Shown here piece after piece: positions 1 through 11,070 of a stretch of DNA of 59,620 bases. The first letter of the stretch is position 1. Each line of letters begins with the position of its first letter. Origin of the DNA: Clavibacter michiganensis. Its GTDB lineage: Bacteria > Actinomycetota > Actinomycetes > Actinomycetales > Microbacteriaceae. The notes below the pieces were generated by a model. It saw only the letters and a list, made by a program, of their open reading frames with translations. It did not search any database and was not told where the DNA came from. The translations under genes and the position numbers were made by a program. Location of the stretch: NCBI RefSeq assembly GCF_002151125.1, contig NZ_MDJZ01000018.1:1-59620 (forward strand). The letters are read 5' to 3'.

Positions 1-4
1 GAAT

Positions 5-808
5 ATGCCCGGCCCCGCGGACCGCACCCGGGCCGCCGCGCACTGGACCGCCGAGCGCCGCGCCGCCGCCCTGGCGGCCAGCCCCGCGACGGCGTCGGCG
101 GTCGCCTCGTCCGCGGTCGCCTCCCCGCAGTCCACCGGCGACGGCTCCCCGGCCTCGTCGCCCGTCCCGCACCCCGACCAGCCGTTCGTCGGCGTCCTCT
201 TCTACGTCGACGGGGGACGCGACCGCGCCTGCACGGCGAGCGTCGTGTCCACGCCCGACGGCGACGCCATCGCGACCGCCGCCCACTGCCTGGTCGACCG
301 GCGGACGCACGCCGCCTCCACCCTCGCGACCTTCGTGCCCGGCGCGCAGGGTGCGACCGCCCCGCACGACATCTGGCCGGTCCGGATCTCGGCGGTCTCC
401 GCCGCGTGGACGGCCACCGGCCGCGCCTCCGACGACGCCGGCTTCGCGCGCGTGAGCGGTCCGGCCGGCGAGGTGCTCGGCGCGGAGGTCGGCGCCGCGG
501 AGCCCGTGTTCGGCAGCACCCTGGTGCCGGTGACCGGGCCCGCGCCGCGGCTGGCCATCCTCGGGTACCCGGCCGCCGGATCCGCGACCGCCGCGCTCGA
601 GGCTTGCGCGGGCCGTCCGCAGCACGACACGGGCGGCCAGACGTCCCTGCCGTGCGCGCTGGGCACGGGCGCCGCGGGATCCCCGGTCGTCACGGCCGCG
701 GGCGAGCAGCGGGCGGTCGTCGCGCGTCCCTCCGCGGGGCGCGGCGTGCTCCTCGCGACGTGGGGCGCCGACGCCGAGCGCGCGCTCGCCTCGCTGCACG
801 GGCGGTAG
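5..808 (+). CDS. Trypsin-like serine protease homologue, catalytic Ser missing, probably 5' partial
   Basis: Chymotrypsin-fold secreted protein, 267 residues from the first visible ATG. The frame stays open to the window edge and no signal peptide is visible, so the true start is probably upstream. The catalytic His is clear in TAAHC (His94) and the Asp is likely D143 or D144 (DDAGF). The nucleophile motif, normally GDSGGP, reads GAAGSP (residues 222-227), putting Ala224 at the Ser position. Family relatives process extracellular proteins; this copy, as read, should not be a classical serine protease. It may be a binding or decoy protein. Family assignment is fairly sure; loss of activity is inferred from a by-eye motif alignment. 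Confidence 0.7.
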   Translation: MPGPADRTRAAAHWTAERRAAALAASPATASAVASSAVASPQSTGDGSPASSPVPHPDQPFVGVLFYVDGGRDRACTASVVSTPDGDAIATAAHCLVDRRTHAASTLATFVPGAQGATAPHDIWPVRISAVSAAWTATGRASDDAGFARVSGPAGEVLGAEVGAAEPVFGSTLVPVTGPAPRLAILGYPAAGSATAALEACAGRPQHDTGGQTSLPCALGTGAAGSPVVTAAGEQRAVVARPSAGRGVLLATWGADAERALASLHGR

Positions 809-906
809 CGGTCGCCCGGGCGGCGGTCCGGTGTCCGGCGGGCGCCGGTCTCGGACCGTTGCCTGGGGATCGCCTTTCGTGCACGAAGGAGTTGCGCGGG
901 CGCGAG

Positions 907-912
907 CATACT
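907..912 (+). promoter_or_regulatory. -10 element for glgX (CATACT)
   Basis: CATACT ends 6 nt before the GTG start of glgX, the spacing expected for a leaderless transcript. The same geometry recurs before at least nine other genes in the window. No good -35 was seen. Confidence 0.4.
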
Positions 913-918
913 GAACCG

Positions 919-3000
<2,082 letters not shown>

Positions 3001-3018
3001 CCGCACGGCGAGATCGAC

Positions 3019-3050
3019 CGACGCGCCCCCGGGAGACCGGGGGCGCGTCG
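3019..3050 (+). terminator. Terminator after glgX
   Basis: Perfect 14-bp stem (3019-3032 with 3037-3050), GAGA loop, 18 nt after the glgX stop. There is no U-tract, as is common for high-GC actinobacterial hairpins. Confidence 0.75.
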
Positions 3051-3126
3051 TCGCGTCCGGGGGTGCGGCCGGGCGGGCGTACCGTGGGAACGCCCCGTTT
3101 CCGCTCGCGGGGAGATCGGACCCCGT

Positions 3127-4185
3127 GTGACGTCATCGCCCTCCCCGCGGCCGCCGTCGACCCGGAGCCTCGACCTCGAGGCCGCGATGCGCGCGAGCGT
3201 CGGGCTGCTCGTGCCGCTGGTGGTGCTGCTCGCGATCGACCGCCTGGACCTCGCGCTCTACGCGTCGTTCGGCGCGTTCACCGGGCTCTACGGACGGAAC
3301 GAGCGGTACCGGCTCCGGCTCGCGAGCGTCGGCGCGGGAGCGGCGATGATGCTCGTCGCGATCTCGACCGGCGTGCTGCTGTCGCTCGCCGACGCGCCGC
3401 TCGCGTTCGAGGCCGTGGGGCTCGTCGTGGTGCTGGGCGGGGCGTCGCTCGTGTCGACGGCGATGAGCCTGGTGCCGCCGCATCCGCTGTTCCCCGTGTT
3501 CGGGCTGGTGGTGTGCGCGGCCGTGCCGGTGGATCCGGCGCAGGCGCGCGACGCGCTCGTGACCGCCGTTGCCGCGATCCTGTTCTCGGCGGGCGTCTGC
3601 ATGTCGGGCTGGCTGCTCCGCCGCTGGACGCCCGACGCGCACGCGCACCGCTTCCGCGCGCTCCCGCGGATCCCCGTGCGCGACGCCGCCGTGCACCGCG
3701 ACCCCGCCGCGTGGACGGCCGTGGTCGCGAACGTCGTCGGGGCGCTCGTCGCCGGCGCGATCGCGGTGGCGCTCGGGCTCGGGCACCACTACTGGGCGGT
3801 CGTGACGCTCGTCGCCGTGCTGCCGGTGGTGCGCGGGCCGCTGTCGTTCACGCGCGTGGCGCACCGGGTGCTGGGGACGCTGGCCGGGTCGGTGGTGGCC
3901 GCGGGGATCCTCGCGCTGCACCTGCCCGCGGCGGCCGTGATCGCGGTGGCCGTGGCCTGCCAGTTCGCGGCCGAGCTCGCGGTCGGGAGGCACTACGGGC
4001 TGGCGCTCGTCTTCATCACGCCGCTCGCGCTCGTGATGGGGAGCCTCGGCCGGGCGCTGCCCGTGCTGCCGCTCGTGACGGACCGGGTGGTCGACACGGT
4101 CGTGGGCGCAGGCGTCGGCGTGGTCGTGATCCTCGTGCTGCGGGCGCGCGCGGCCGGGCGTCGGCGGAGGCCCGTCGCGGACTAG
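3127..4185 (+). CDS. FUSC family membrane protein
   Basis: Integral membrane protein of 352 residues from GTG 3127, with two blocks of hydrophobic helices (roughly residues 25-155 and 195-340) split by a short hydrophilic stretch containing HRFRALPRIPVRDAA. This is the layout of the fusaric-acid-resistance/aromatic acid exporter superfamily. The second block includes a GHHYWAVVTLVAVL segment, a hallmark of FUSC_2 domains. Substrate is unknown. The stop codon overlaps that of the convergent lipoprotein gene (CTAG at 4182-4185). No accessory periplasmic component is nearby. Confidence 0.75.
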   Translation: MTSSPSPRPPSTRSLDLEAAMRASVGLLVPLVVLLAIDRLDLALYASFGAFTGLYGRNERYRLRLASVGAGAAMMLVAISTGVLLSLADAPLAFEAVGLVVVLGGASLVSTAMSLVPPHPLFPVFGLVVCAAVPVDPAQARDALVTAVAAILFSAGVCMSGWLLRRWTPDAHAHRFRALPRIPVRDAAVHRDPAAWTAVVANVVGALVAGAIAVALGLGHHYWAVVTLVAVLPVVRGPLSFTRVAHRVLGTLAGSVVAAGILALHLPAAAVIAVAVACQFAAELAVGRHYGLALVFITPLALVMGSLGRALPVLPLVTDRVVDTVVGAGVGVVVILVLRARAAGRRRRPVAD

Positions 4186-4580
4186 CCGAGGGGCGTGGCG
4201 CTCCAGCCGTAGATGCGGCCGTTCGCGCCGAAGACGTTCCAGCCGTCGGCGCAGGTGACCGTCGCGGGGTCGATCTCCGGCGGCCACCAGGTGTCCTCGA
4301 TGGTCGGCATCTGCAGGTCGGTGCACCCGCCGGGGGCGGGCGCGGCCTGCCCGGTCTGGACGGCGACGATGGCGCCCTCCTTCGCCTCCGACTTGGTGCG
4401 GATGAGGGTGCCGTCCTCCGGGATCCACGTCGGCATCGACCCGCCGAGCGCCTCCTGGGCCTCCGCCGTGGTGGCGTAGATGGCGGTCGAGGGCGTCTCG
4501 AACTGCGACTGGACCCCGCATCCGGACAGGAGCACCGCGCTCGCGATGGCGGCCAGGACGGTCAGGGTCGGTCGATGCAT
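4182..4580 (-). CDS. Small secreted lipoprotein, function unknown
   Basis: 132 residues. The N-terminus (MHRPTL, hydrophobic stretch, lipobox LLSGC with Cys21) predicts a lipid-anchored exported protein. The mature part contains ATTAEAQEALGG, WIPEDGT and paired tryptophans (DTWWPPEI), plus two further Cys that could form a disulphide. I recognise it only as the kind of conserved hypothetical lipoprotein found in Microbacteriaceae. A CACACT hexamer lies 6 nt before the ATG (4587-4592), suggesting a leaderless transcript. It converges on the FUSC gene with overlapping stop codons. Confidence 0.7.
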   Translation of the reverse strand: MHRPTLTVLAAIASAVLLSGCGVQSQFETPSTAIYATTAEAQEALGGSMPTWIPEDGTLIRTKSEAKEGAIVAVQTGQAAPAPGGCTDLQMPTIEDTWWPPEIDPATVTCADGWNVFGANGRIYGWSATPLG

Positions 4581-4597
4581 CCCCCTAGTGTGCCTCG

Positions 4598-4996
4598 TCA
4601 GCGACGACGGCGGATGCGGATGGGCCCGCGGGCGGTGGAGGGATCGACGACCGACCCCTTCTGGGTGATCTCCACCTCGCCCGCGTCCACGAGCCGCCGG
4701 GCCGCGCGGCGGGCCGGCTCCATGAGCTCGCGCCAGCCGTCGGGCGACTCGGCGCGCGCCGCCTCGGACGGGCAGATGGTGGCGCCGCCCGCACGGTGGG
4801 CGAGGAGGTCGAGGATCCGCCGCTCGAGCGCCGCGTCGACGTCGGTGACGCCACGGCGCCGGCACGCGTCGCTGCAGTAGCGGACCTGGTCCCAGTCCCG
4901 CTCCCACTTGCGCCGCCACTCGATGGTGCGACCGCACGAGACGCAGGTCTTGGGCTCGGGGACCCGATCGCTCGTCGTCGATGCCCGGTGCGCCAT
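4598..4996 (-). CDS. DUF2256 and DUF3253 domain protein
   Basis: 132 residues. The N-terminal half is a compact zinc-ribbon-like DUF2256 module: C18-x2-C21 (TCVSCGRTI), a WRRKW..DW core and YCSDAC (C41, C45), likely to bind one zinc ion. The C-terminal half (from about residue 52) matches DUF3253, a winged-helix-like fold: [23 protein letters not shown]-type start and a basic [10 protein letters not shown] end. Nucleic-acid binding is plausible but unproven. The ATG chosen has CATGCT 6 nt upstream (5003-5008), fitting a leaderless start; an in-frame ATG upstream (near 5030) is an alternative. Divergent from the RND pump gene. Confidence 0.75.
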   Translation of the reverse strand: MAHRASTTSDRVPEPKTCVSCGRTIEWRRKWERDWDQVRYCSDACRRRGVTDVDAALERRILDLLAHRAGGATICPSEAARAESPDGWRELMEPARRAARRLVDAGEVEITQKGSVVDPSTARGPIRIRRRR

Positions 4997-5172
4997 CCCT
5001 CCAGCATGCTCCGCGGGGCCGGGCATCGGGCGGGCGCACGGCGCGCCGTTCGAAAACCCGTCGCGAGCGGGGATTTCCCGACGGCGGGTGCGATACTGCC
5101 CCCACGGGGCGGGTTCCCGGTGCGGGCGATCAGCGGTCCGAGCGACCGCCGCCCCCGCGGCCCGCATCTCCC

Positions 5173-5178
5173 AAGGAG
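5173..5178 (+). promoter_or_regulatory. Ribosome binding site placing a CTG start for the RND pump
   Basis: AAGGAG lies 6 nt before CTG 5185. No ATG, GTG or TTG occurs in frame between 4984 and this point, and the next in-frame GTG is inside the first membrane helix. Confidence 0.6.
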
Positions 5179-5184
5179 CACCCC

Positions 5185-8100
5185 CTGCATCTCCTCTCCG
5201 TCTTCAGCCTCCGCAACCGGGCGCTGATCGCGCTCATCACGATCGTCATCGGGGTGTTCGGCGGCATCGCGCTGACGACGCTCAAGCAGGAGCTCATCCC
5301 GTCGGTGTCGTTCCCGCAGCTCGCGGTCGTCACGGCCTACCCGGGGGCGTCGCCCACGGTCGTCGACTCCGACGTGTCGACGCCCATCGAGCGCGCGATC
5401 CAGGCGGTGCCGGGACTGGAGTCCTCCACCGCGACCTCGCGCACCGACTCGTCCGTCATCTCCGCGTCGTTCACGTACGGCACCGACCTCGCGACGGCCG
5501 AGCAGAAGATCGACCAGGCCATCAACCGGATCCGCACCACTCTGCCCGACGGCATCGACCCCGTGGTGATCGCGGGCAGCATCGACGACCTGCCGGTGAT
5601 CCAGATCGCCGTCACGAGCGACCTCAGCCCCGAGGAGCTCACGGCCGCGCTCGAGCGCTCGGCGCTGTCGGACATCCGCCAGCTCGAGGGCGTGCGCGAC
5701 GCGAGCCTGCTCGGGACCGTGGGGCAGCGCGTGGTCATCACGCCGGATCCCGCCGAGGTGCAGGCCGCCGGCCTCAGCAACCAGGCGATCCGCGACGCGC
5801 TCGACGCCAACGGCTCGCTGCTGCCCGCGGGCTCGGTGACCGAGGACGGCACCACGCTGTCCGTCCAGTCGGGCACGCGCCTCGGATCCACCGACGACCT
5901 CGCCGCTCTGCCGCTCCTGGGCGCGGCGGGCGGGCGCGAGCTGACCATCGGCGACGTCGCCACGGTCGAGCTCGGCCAGGACCCGACCACCGGCATCTCG
6001 CGCGTCGACGGCCAGCCGTCGCTCACCATCGCCGTCACCAAGACGCCGGCGGGCAACACGGTCGACGTGTCGCAGCTCGTCACCCAGCTCCTGCCGCAGC
6101 TGTCGGAGGACCTCGGGAACGGCACGGAGTTCACCGTCGTCTTCGACCAGGCGCCCTTCATCGAGCAGTCGATCTCGAGCCTCACCACCGAGGGCCTGCT
6201 CGGCCTCGTCTTCGCGGTGCTCGTGATCCTCGTGTTCCTGCTGTCGATCCGGTCCACCATCGTGACCGCGATCTCGATCCCCGCGTCCGTGCTCATCACC
6301 TTCATCGGCATGCTCGCCTCGGGCTACTCGCTCAACATCATCACGCTCGGCGCGCTCACGATCTCCGTCGGGCGCGTGGTCGACGACTCGATCGTGGTGA
6401 TCGAGAACATCAAGCGGCACCTGTCGTTCACGGCGGACCGGATGACGGCGATCCAGGCGGCCGTGCGCGAGGTCGCGGGCGCCGTCACCGCGTCGACCGC
6501 CACGACCGTCGCCGTGTTCGTGCCGATCGCGCTCGTCGGCGACATCACGGGGGAGCTGTTCCGGCCCTTCGCGCTCACGGTGACCATCGCGCTCGCCGCG
6601 TCGCTGTTCGTCTCGCTGACGATCGTGCCCGTGCTCGCGTACTGGTTCCTGCGGCCGGAGGGGGAGTCGCGCCGGGCCCGCCGCAAGGCCGCCGCGTCCG
6701 CGTCGGCCGAGACCGAGCGGGCGCGCACGGGCGCGCACGCCGCGGGCGCCGGACCCGTCGACGACCGGAAGGTCACCGGCCGCCGGGCCCGCGGATCCCA
6801 CGCGGCCCACGACGGGGGCGAGGGGATCGGCACGCCCACGGGCCTCCAGCGCGGCTACCTGCCCGTCCTCGCCTGGACCCTGAAGCACTCGGCGGTCACG
6901 CTGATCCTCGCGATCCTCGTGCTCGGCGGCACGGTCGCGCTCATCCCGAGCATGAAGACCAACTTCCTGGGCGACAGCGGGCAGAACACGCTCACCGTCT
7001 CGCAGCAGCTGCCGAGCGACACGAGCCTCGAGGCGCAGGACACGGCCGCGACGCAGGTCGAGCAGGCGCTCATCGGCGTCGAGGGCGTCGACACGGTGCA
7101 GACCTCGATCGGCTCCGACAGCACGTCGCTCACCTCGGCCTTCGGGGGCGGCGGCGGGATCACGTTCGCGCTCACCACCGACGCGGACGCCGACCAGGAC
7201 GCCATCCGCGAGCGCGTGCGCTCCGCGGTCGACGGCCTCACCGACGTGGGCGAGGTGTCGCTCGCGGCGGCGTCCGGCGGGTTCTCCTCGAGCGACATCG
7301 AGGTGCAGATCACCGCGAACGACGCCGACGACCTGAAGGCCTCGGCCGACGCGATCCTCGCCGCCGTGCAGGACATCCCGTCCATCGAGCAGGCCACGAG
7401 CAACCTCTCCGAGACGCAGCCGTACATCGCGGTGAACGTCGACCGGGCGAGGGCCGCGGCCGCGGGGCTCAGCGAGCAGGCCGTGGGCGGCATCGTGACC
7501 GCGAGCCGGCTGCCGGCCGCGGTCGGCCAGGTCGTCATCGACGAGAAGACGCTGTCCATCTACATCCAGGACCCCGACGCCGCGCAGAGCCTGCAGGGGC
7601 TGCGCGACTTCCGGATCCCGACCGCGCGCGGCCTCGTGCCGCTCAGCGACCTCGCGACCGTCGAGGTCACCGAAGGCCCCGCCAGCGTCACGACCACGGG
7701 CGGCTTCCGCAGCGCCACCGTGAGCGCGACGCCGGGCAGCGACGACGTGGGCTTCGCGTCGTCCGAGGTGTCGCAGGCGGTCGCCGACGTGCAGCTCCCG
7801 GCCGGCGCGCAGGCGTCGCTCGGCGGCGTCGCGTCGCAGCAGTCCGACGCGTTCGGGCAGCTCGGGCTCGCGGTGCTGGCGGCGATCCTGATCGTCTACA
7901 TCATCATGGTGGCGACGTTCCGCAGCCTCATCCAGCCGCTCGTGCTGCTCGTCTCGGTGCCGTTCGCGGCGACCGGCGCGGTGCTGCTGCAGGTCGTGAC
8001 GGGGATCCCGCTGGGCGTCGCCTCGATCATCGGCCTGCTGATGCTCGTGGGCATCGTGGTGACCAACGCGATCGTGCTCATCGACCTCGTGAACCAGTAC

Positions 8101-8439
8101 CGGACGCGCGGGATGGAGCTGCGCGACGCGATCCTGCAGGGCGCGGGGCGCAGGCTCCGGCCCATCCTCATGACGGCGCTCGCGACGATCTTCGCGCTGC
8201 TGCCGCTCGCGGTCGGGCTCACGGGGCACGGCGGGTTCATCTCGCAGCCGCTCGCCATCGTCGTGATCGGCGGCCTGCTGTCGTCGACGGTGCTCACGCT
8301 GCTCGTGCTGCCGTCGCTGTACTCGCTCGTGGAGCGCGCCGGGCTGCGGATCCGGGCGCGGGGCGAGCGGCGCCGGGCCGAGCGCGGGCTGCCGACGGGC
8401 GAGTCCGCGCCGACGTCGGAGGCCGGCACGGCGGGCTGA
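5185..8439 (+). CDS. RND-type efflux transporter (AcrB/HAE1-like), apparent CTG start
   Basis: Large inner-membrane pump of 1084 residues with the duplicated RND layout: first helix near residues 8-30, a large extracytoplasmic loop, six helices (about 330-490), then a hydrophilic linker rich in Arg and Ala (about 495-550), and the same pattern again with helices at the C-terminus. The motif [12 protein letters not shown] matches the proton-relay region around TM4 of AcrB-type pumps. No membrane-fusion protein or outer-membrane partner is adjacent, as is usual for actinobacterial members. Substrate unknown. The conserved protein begins at [15 protein letters not shown], which fixes the start at CTG 5185; longer starts would add about 68 residues of non-conserved sequence. 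Confidence 0.85.
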   Translation: MHLLSVFSLRNRALIALITIVIGVFGGIALTTLKQELIPSVSFPQLAVVTAYPGASPTVVDSDVSTPIERAIQAVPGLESSTATSRTDSSVISASFTYGTDLATAEQKIDQAINRIRTTLPDGIDPVVIAGSIDDLPVIQIAVTSDLSPEELTAALERSALSDIRQLEGVRDASLLGTVGQRVVITPDPAEVQAAGLSNQAIRDALDANGSLLPAGSVTEDGTTLSVQSGTRLGSTDDLAALPLLGAAGGRELTIGDVATVELGQDPTTGISRVDGQPSLTIAVTKTPAGNTVDVSQLVTQLLPQLSEDLGNGTEFTVVFDQAPFIEQSISSLTTEGLLGLVFAVLVILVFLLSIRSTIVTAISIPASVLITFIGMLASGYSLNIITLGALTISVGRVVDDSIVVIENIKRHLSFTADRMTAIQAAVREVAGAVTASTATTVAVFVPIALVGDITGELFRPFALTVTIALAASLFVSLTIVPVLAYWFLRPEGESRRARRKAAASASAETERARTGAHAAGAGPVDDRKVTGRRARGSHAAHDGGEGIGTPTGLQRGYLPVLAWTLKHSAVTLILAILVLGGTVALIPSMKTNFLGDSGQNTLTVSQQLPSDTSLEAQDTAATQVEQALIGVEGVDTVQTSIGSDSTSLTSAFGGGGGITFALTTDADADQDAIRERVRSAVDGLTDVGEVSLAAASGGFSSSDIEVQITANDADDLKASADAILAAVQDIPSIEQATSNLSETQPYIAVNVDRARAAAAGLSEQAVGGIVTASRLPAAVGQVVIDEKTLSIYIQDPDAAQSLQGLRDFRIPTARGLVPLSDLATVEVTEGPASVTTTGGFRSATVSATPGSDDVGFASSEVSQAVADVQLPAGAQASLGGVASQQSDAFGQLGLAVLAAILIVYIIMVATFRSLIQPLVLLVSVPFAATGAVLLQVVTGIPLGVASIIGLLMLVGIVVTNAIVLIDLVNQYRTRGMELRDAILQGAGRRLRPILMTALATIFALLPLAVGLTGHGGFISQPLAIVVIGGLLSSTVLTLLVLPSLYSLVERAGLRIRARGERRRAERGLPTGESAPTSEAGTAG

Positions 8440-8455
8440 TCCCGTCTCCCGACCC

Positions 8456-8487
8456 CGCCCGGGGGCGCCGCGTGGCGCGCCCGGGCG
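8456..8487 (+). terminator. Hairpin after the RND gene
   Basis: Inverted repeat CGCCCGGG (8456-8463) with CCCGGGCG (8480-8487), with further pairing inside the loop. It lies 16 nt after the stop. Confidence 0.5.
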
Positions 8488-8560
8488 AGGTCGTGCCCTG
8501 GTGCCCGGGGGCGTCGTCCGGTAGTGTTCTCCAGTCGGCTCTTGACACCGCTACCGGACC

Positions 8561-8626
8561 ATCCATCCGGGCGGATGGATTTGTCAGTCAGGTGGGCCGG
8601 TTTCCCCCTCTCGTTCCGCAGAGGGG
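8561..8626 (+). promoter_or_regulatory. Structured 5' leader of the DEAD-box helicase gene
   Basis: The 319-nt gap 8440-8758 holds no gene. Besides the terminator-like hairpin it contains two perfect stem-loops: ATCCATCC/GGATGGAT (8561-8580, 4-nt loop) and CCCCTCT/AGAGGGG (8605-8626, 8-nt loop). A TTGACA hexamer at 8542-8547 could be a -35, but no convincing -10 follows. Neither hairpin has a U-tract, so I read them as leader structures that may control helicase synthesis, for example in the cold. Confidence 0.4.
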
Positions 8627-8758
8627 TACGTCACGCGATGACACGGCCCCCGGTCGACGACTGCCCGGGTTGAGAGCAGCTCTGCGCACCCTGATCCTGT
8701 AGCGCGCTGCTTCGCACATGAGCATTGTCATGCACTCGAGCAGAACGAGGAATCCCTC

Positions 8759-10981
8759 ATGCCCTACAACAACGACTCCCCGCGCGGCGCCAAGCGCGCC
8801 CCCGCGGGATCCCGCAGCCCGAACCACCGCGGCTACAACTCCGAGCCCGCGCCCAAGAAGCAGCGCTGGAACGCCGACGAGCGCGCCCAGCGCTCCGGCC
8901 AGGACGACCGCCCCCAGCGCGGCGGCGCAGCGCGCCCCGCGCGCGGCGGCGACCGCCCCAACTGGGAGCCCCGCGCCGAGCGCCCCGCCGGTCGCGGCGA
9001 GCGTCCCGCGTACGGCGACCGTCCCAACCGCGCCGGCCAGCGCCCTGAGCGCGGCGATGCCCGCCCGCAGCGCGGCGAGCGCCCCTCCTACGGCGGCGGG
9101 AACGACCGCGGCCAGCGCAGCGAGCGTCCCTCGTACGGTGCCGAGCGCGGCCAGCGCTCCGAGCGCCCGTCCTACGGCAACGCGCGTCCCGACCGAGGCG
9201 GCGAGCGCTCCGAGCGCCCCGCGTACAACGACCGCGCGCCGCGCAACGACCGGCCGTCGTACGGGAACGACCGTCCGCAGCGGTCGGAGCGTCCGTCGTA
9301 CAACGACCGTCCGGCCCGTTCGGAGCGTCCGTCGTACAACGACCGCGCCGAGCGTCCGTCGTACGGCGACCGCGGCCAGCGAGCCGAGCGTCCCGCGTAC
9401 AACGACCGCCCGGCTCGCACCGAGCGCCCGGCATACAACGACCGTCCCGCTCGCACCGAGCGCCCGTCGTACAACGACCGGAACGCCCGCACGGAGCGCC
9501 CGTCGTACACCGACCGGAGCGCTCGCACCGAGCGTCCCTCGTACAACGACCGCCCGGCTCGCGCCGAGCGTCCGTCCTACGGCGACCGCCCGCAGCGGTC
9601 CGAGCGTCCGTCGTACGGCGACCGCCCGCAGCGCTCGGAGCGTCCGTCCTACGGTGACCGCCCCCAGCGCAACGAGCGCCCGTCCTACGACGACGCCCGC
9701 CCCAAGCGCGACAGCGACTTCTACCCGAGCAAGGAGGGCGCCCCACGTCACGCTCCCGCCGAGGACGTCGTGCTCGAGCGCCTCGAGGCCCAGGCCACCA
9801 CGGCCAAGGACGTCGACGGCGTGACCTTCGCGGCCCTCGGCCTCGGCCAGAACATCGTCCGCGTGCTCGAGGAGCTGGGCGCGGCGAGCCCGTTCCCGAT
9901 CCAGGCCGCCACGATCCCCGACGTGCTCGCGGGTCGCGACGTGCTCGGCCGCGGCCGCACCGGATCCGGCAAGACCATCGCCTTCGGCGCGCCCCTCGTG
10001 GAGCGCCTGCTCGAGAACGACGGCGCGAAGAACCGCAAGATGGGCCGCAAGCCCCGCGCGCTGATCCTCGCCCCGACGCGCGAGCTCGCCATGCAGATCG
10101 ACCGCACGGTGCAGCCCATCGCCCGCTCGGTCGGCCTGTTCACCACCACGATCTTCGGCGGCGTGCCGCAGTTCAAGCAGGTGGGTGCGCTGCAGCGCGG
10201 CGTCGACATCCTCATCGCGACCCCCGGCCGCCTCGAGGACCTCATCGACCAGGGCCGCCTCGACCTCTCCGAGATCGTCGTGACCGTCCTCGACGAGGCC
10301 GATCACATGTGCGACCTCGGCTTCCTCGAGCCCGTGCAGCGGATCCTCCGCCAGGTGAAGAAGGACGGCCAGCGCCTGCTCTTCTCCGCCACGCTCGACA
10401 AGGGCGTCGCGACGCTCGTCAACGAGTTCCTGCCGTCGCCCAGCGTCCACGAGGTCGCGGGCGAGGACCAGGCGTCGTCGACCATCGACCACCGCGTGCT
10501 CCTCATCGAGCAGCGGGACAAGGCCGCGATCATCGAGCAGCTCAGCTCGGGCGAGGGCAAGACGCTGATCTTCGCCCGCACCCGCGCGTTCGCCGAGCAG
10601 CTCGCCGACCAGCTCGAGGACGCCGGCATCCCCGCCACGTCGCTGCACGGCGACCTCAACCAGGCGCGCCGCACGCGCAACCTGCAGCTCCTCACGAGCG
10701 GCAAGGTCCGCGTCCTCGTCGCGACCGACGTCGCCGCCCGCGGCATCCACGTCGACGACATCGGGCTGGTCATCCAGGCCGACGCGCCGGACGAGTACAA
10801 GAGCTACCTCCACCGCGCCGGCCGCACGGGCCGCGCGGGCAAGCAGGGCACCGTCGTGACGCTGATCACGAAGGCCCGCCGCCGTCGCATGGACGACCTC
10901 CTGGGTCGCGCCGAGATCAAGGCGACCACGGTCATGGCCGCCGCCGGCGACCGCGTCATCGCGGACCTCGCGCGCGCCTAG
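8759..10981 (+). CDS. DEAD-box RNA helicase with long repetitive disordered N-terminus
   Basis: ATP-dependent RNA helicase of 740 residues. Residues 1 to about 325 are low complexity, rich in Arg, Pro, Ser, Tyr, Asp and Asn, built from about 15 imperfect copies of ERPSYNDRPAR. The helicase core follows: Q motif PFPIQAA, Walker A GRTGSGKT (K405), PTRELA, DEAD (512-515), SAT, and in the second RecA domain ATDVAARGIHV and HRAGRTGR (from residue 685). The core resembles RhlE/CsdA-type helicases of ribosome assembly and RNA decay. Charged tails in this family are usually C-terminal; here the tail leads. It probably drives RNA binding or condensate formation. The long structured leader suggests post-transcriptional control. 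Confidence 0.9.
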   Translation: MPYNNDSPRGAKRAPAGSRSPNHRGYNSEPAPKKQRWNADERAQRSGQDDRPQRGGAARPARGGDRPNWEPRAERPAGRGERPAYGDRPNRAGQRPERGDARPQRGERPSYGGGNDRGQRSERPSYGAERGQRSERPSYGNARPDRGGERSERPAYNDRAPRNDRPSYGNDRPQRSERPSYNDRPARSERPSYNDRAERPSYGDRGQRAERPAYNDRPARTERPAYNDRPARTERPSYNDRNARTERPSYTDRSARTERPSYNDRPARAERPSYGDRPQRSERPSYGDRPQRSERPSYGDRPQRNERPSYDDARPKRDSDFYPSKEGAPRHAPAEDVVLERLEAQATTAKDVDGVTFAALGLGQNIVRVLEELGAASPFPIQAATIPDVLAGRDVLGRGRTGSGKTIAFGAPLVERLLENDGAKNRKMGRKPRALILAPTRELAMQIDRTVQPIARSVGLFTTTIFGGVPQFKQVGALQRGVDILIATPGRLEDLIDQGRLDLSEIVVTVLDEADHMCDLGFLEPVQRILRQVKKDGQRLLFSATLDKGVATLVNEFLPSPSVHEVAGEDQASSTIDHRVLLIEQRDKAAIIEQLSSGEGKTLIFARTRAFAEQLADQLEDAGIPATSLHGDLNQARRTRNLQLLTSGKVRVLVATDVAARGIHVDDIGLVIQADAPDEYKSYLHRAGRTGRAGKQGTVVTLITKARRRRMDDLLGRAEIKATTVMAAAGDRVIADLARA
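9080..9690 (+). repeat. Imperfect 33-bp tandem repeats coding for ERPSYNDRPAR units
   Basis: In-frame tandem array in the helicase N-terminus. Units of about 11 codons alternate NDRPAR and GDRPQR endings; the last copies (about 9560-9690) are the most alike, suggesting recent expansion. Unit number is likely to vary between strains. Confidence 0.8.
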
Positions 10982-10997
10982 CGCCCACGCACGACCC

Positions 10998-11034
10998 GAC
11001 GGCCGTCCCACCCCTCGCGGGTGGGGCCGCCGTC
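10998..11034 (+). terminator. Terminator after the DEAD-box helicase
   Basis: Two nested stems: CCCACCCC/GGGTGGGG (11007-11014 with 11019-11026) and outer arms GACGGC/GCCGTC (10998-11003 with 11029-11034). It begins 17 nt after the stop. Confidence 0.65.
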
Positions 11035-11070
11035 GTCGTACCGGCCGGCCGGGCTGGCATCCTCGATGCC

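Noticed and set aside
8561-8580. Rho-independent terminator
   Set aside because: Perfect stem but no U-tract and a stronger hairpin already follows the pump gene; better seen as part of the helicase leader.
9080-9690. CRISPR-like regular repeats
   Set aside because: Units are directly tandem, in frame and code for a smooth peptide repeat; there are no unique spacers or cas genes.
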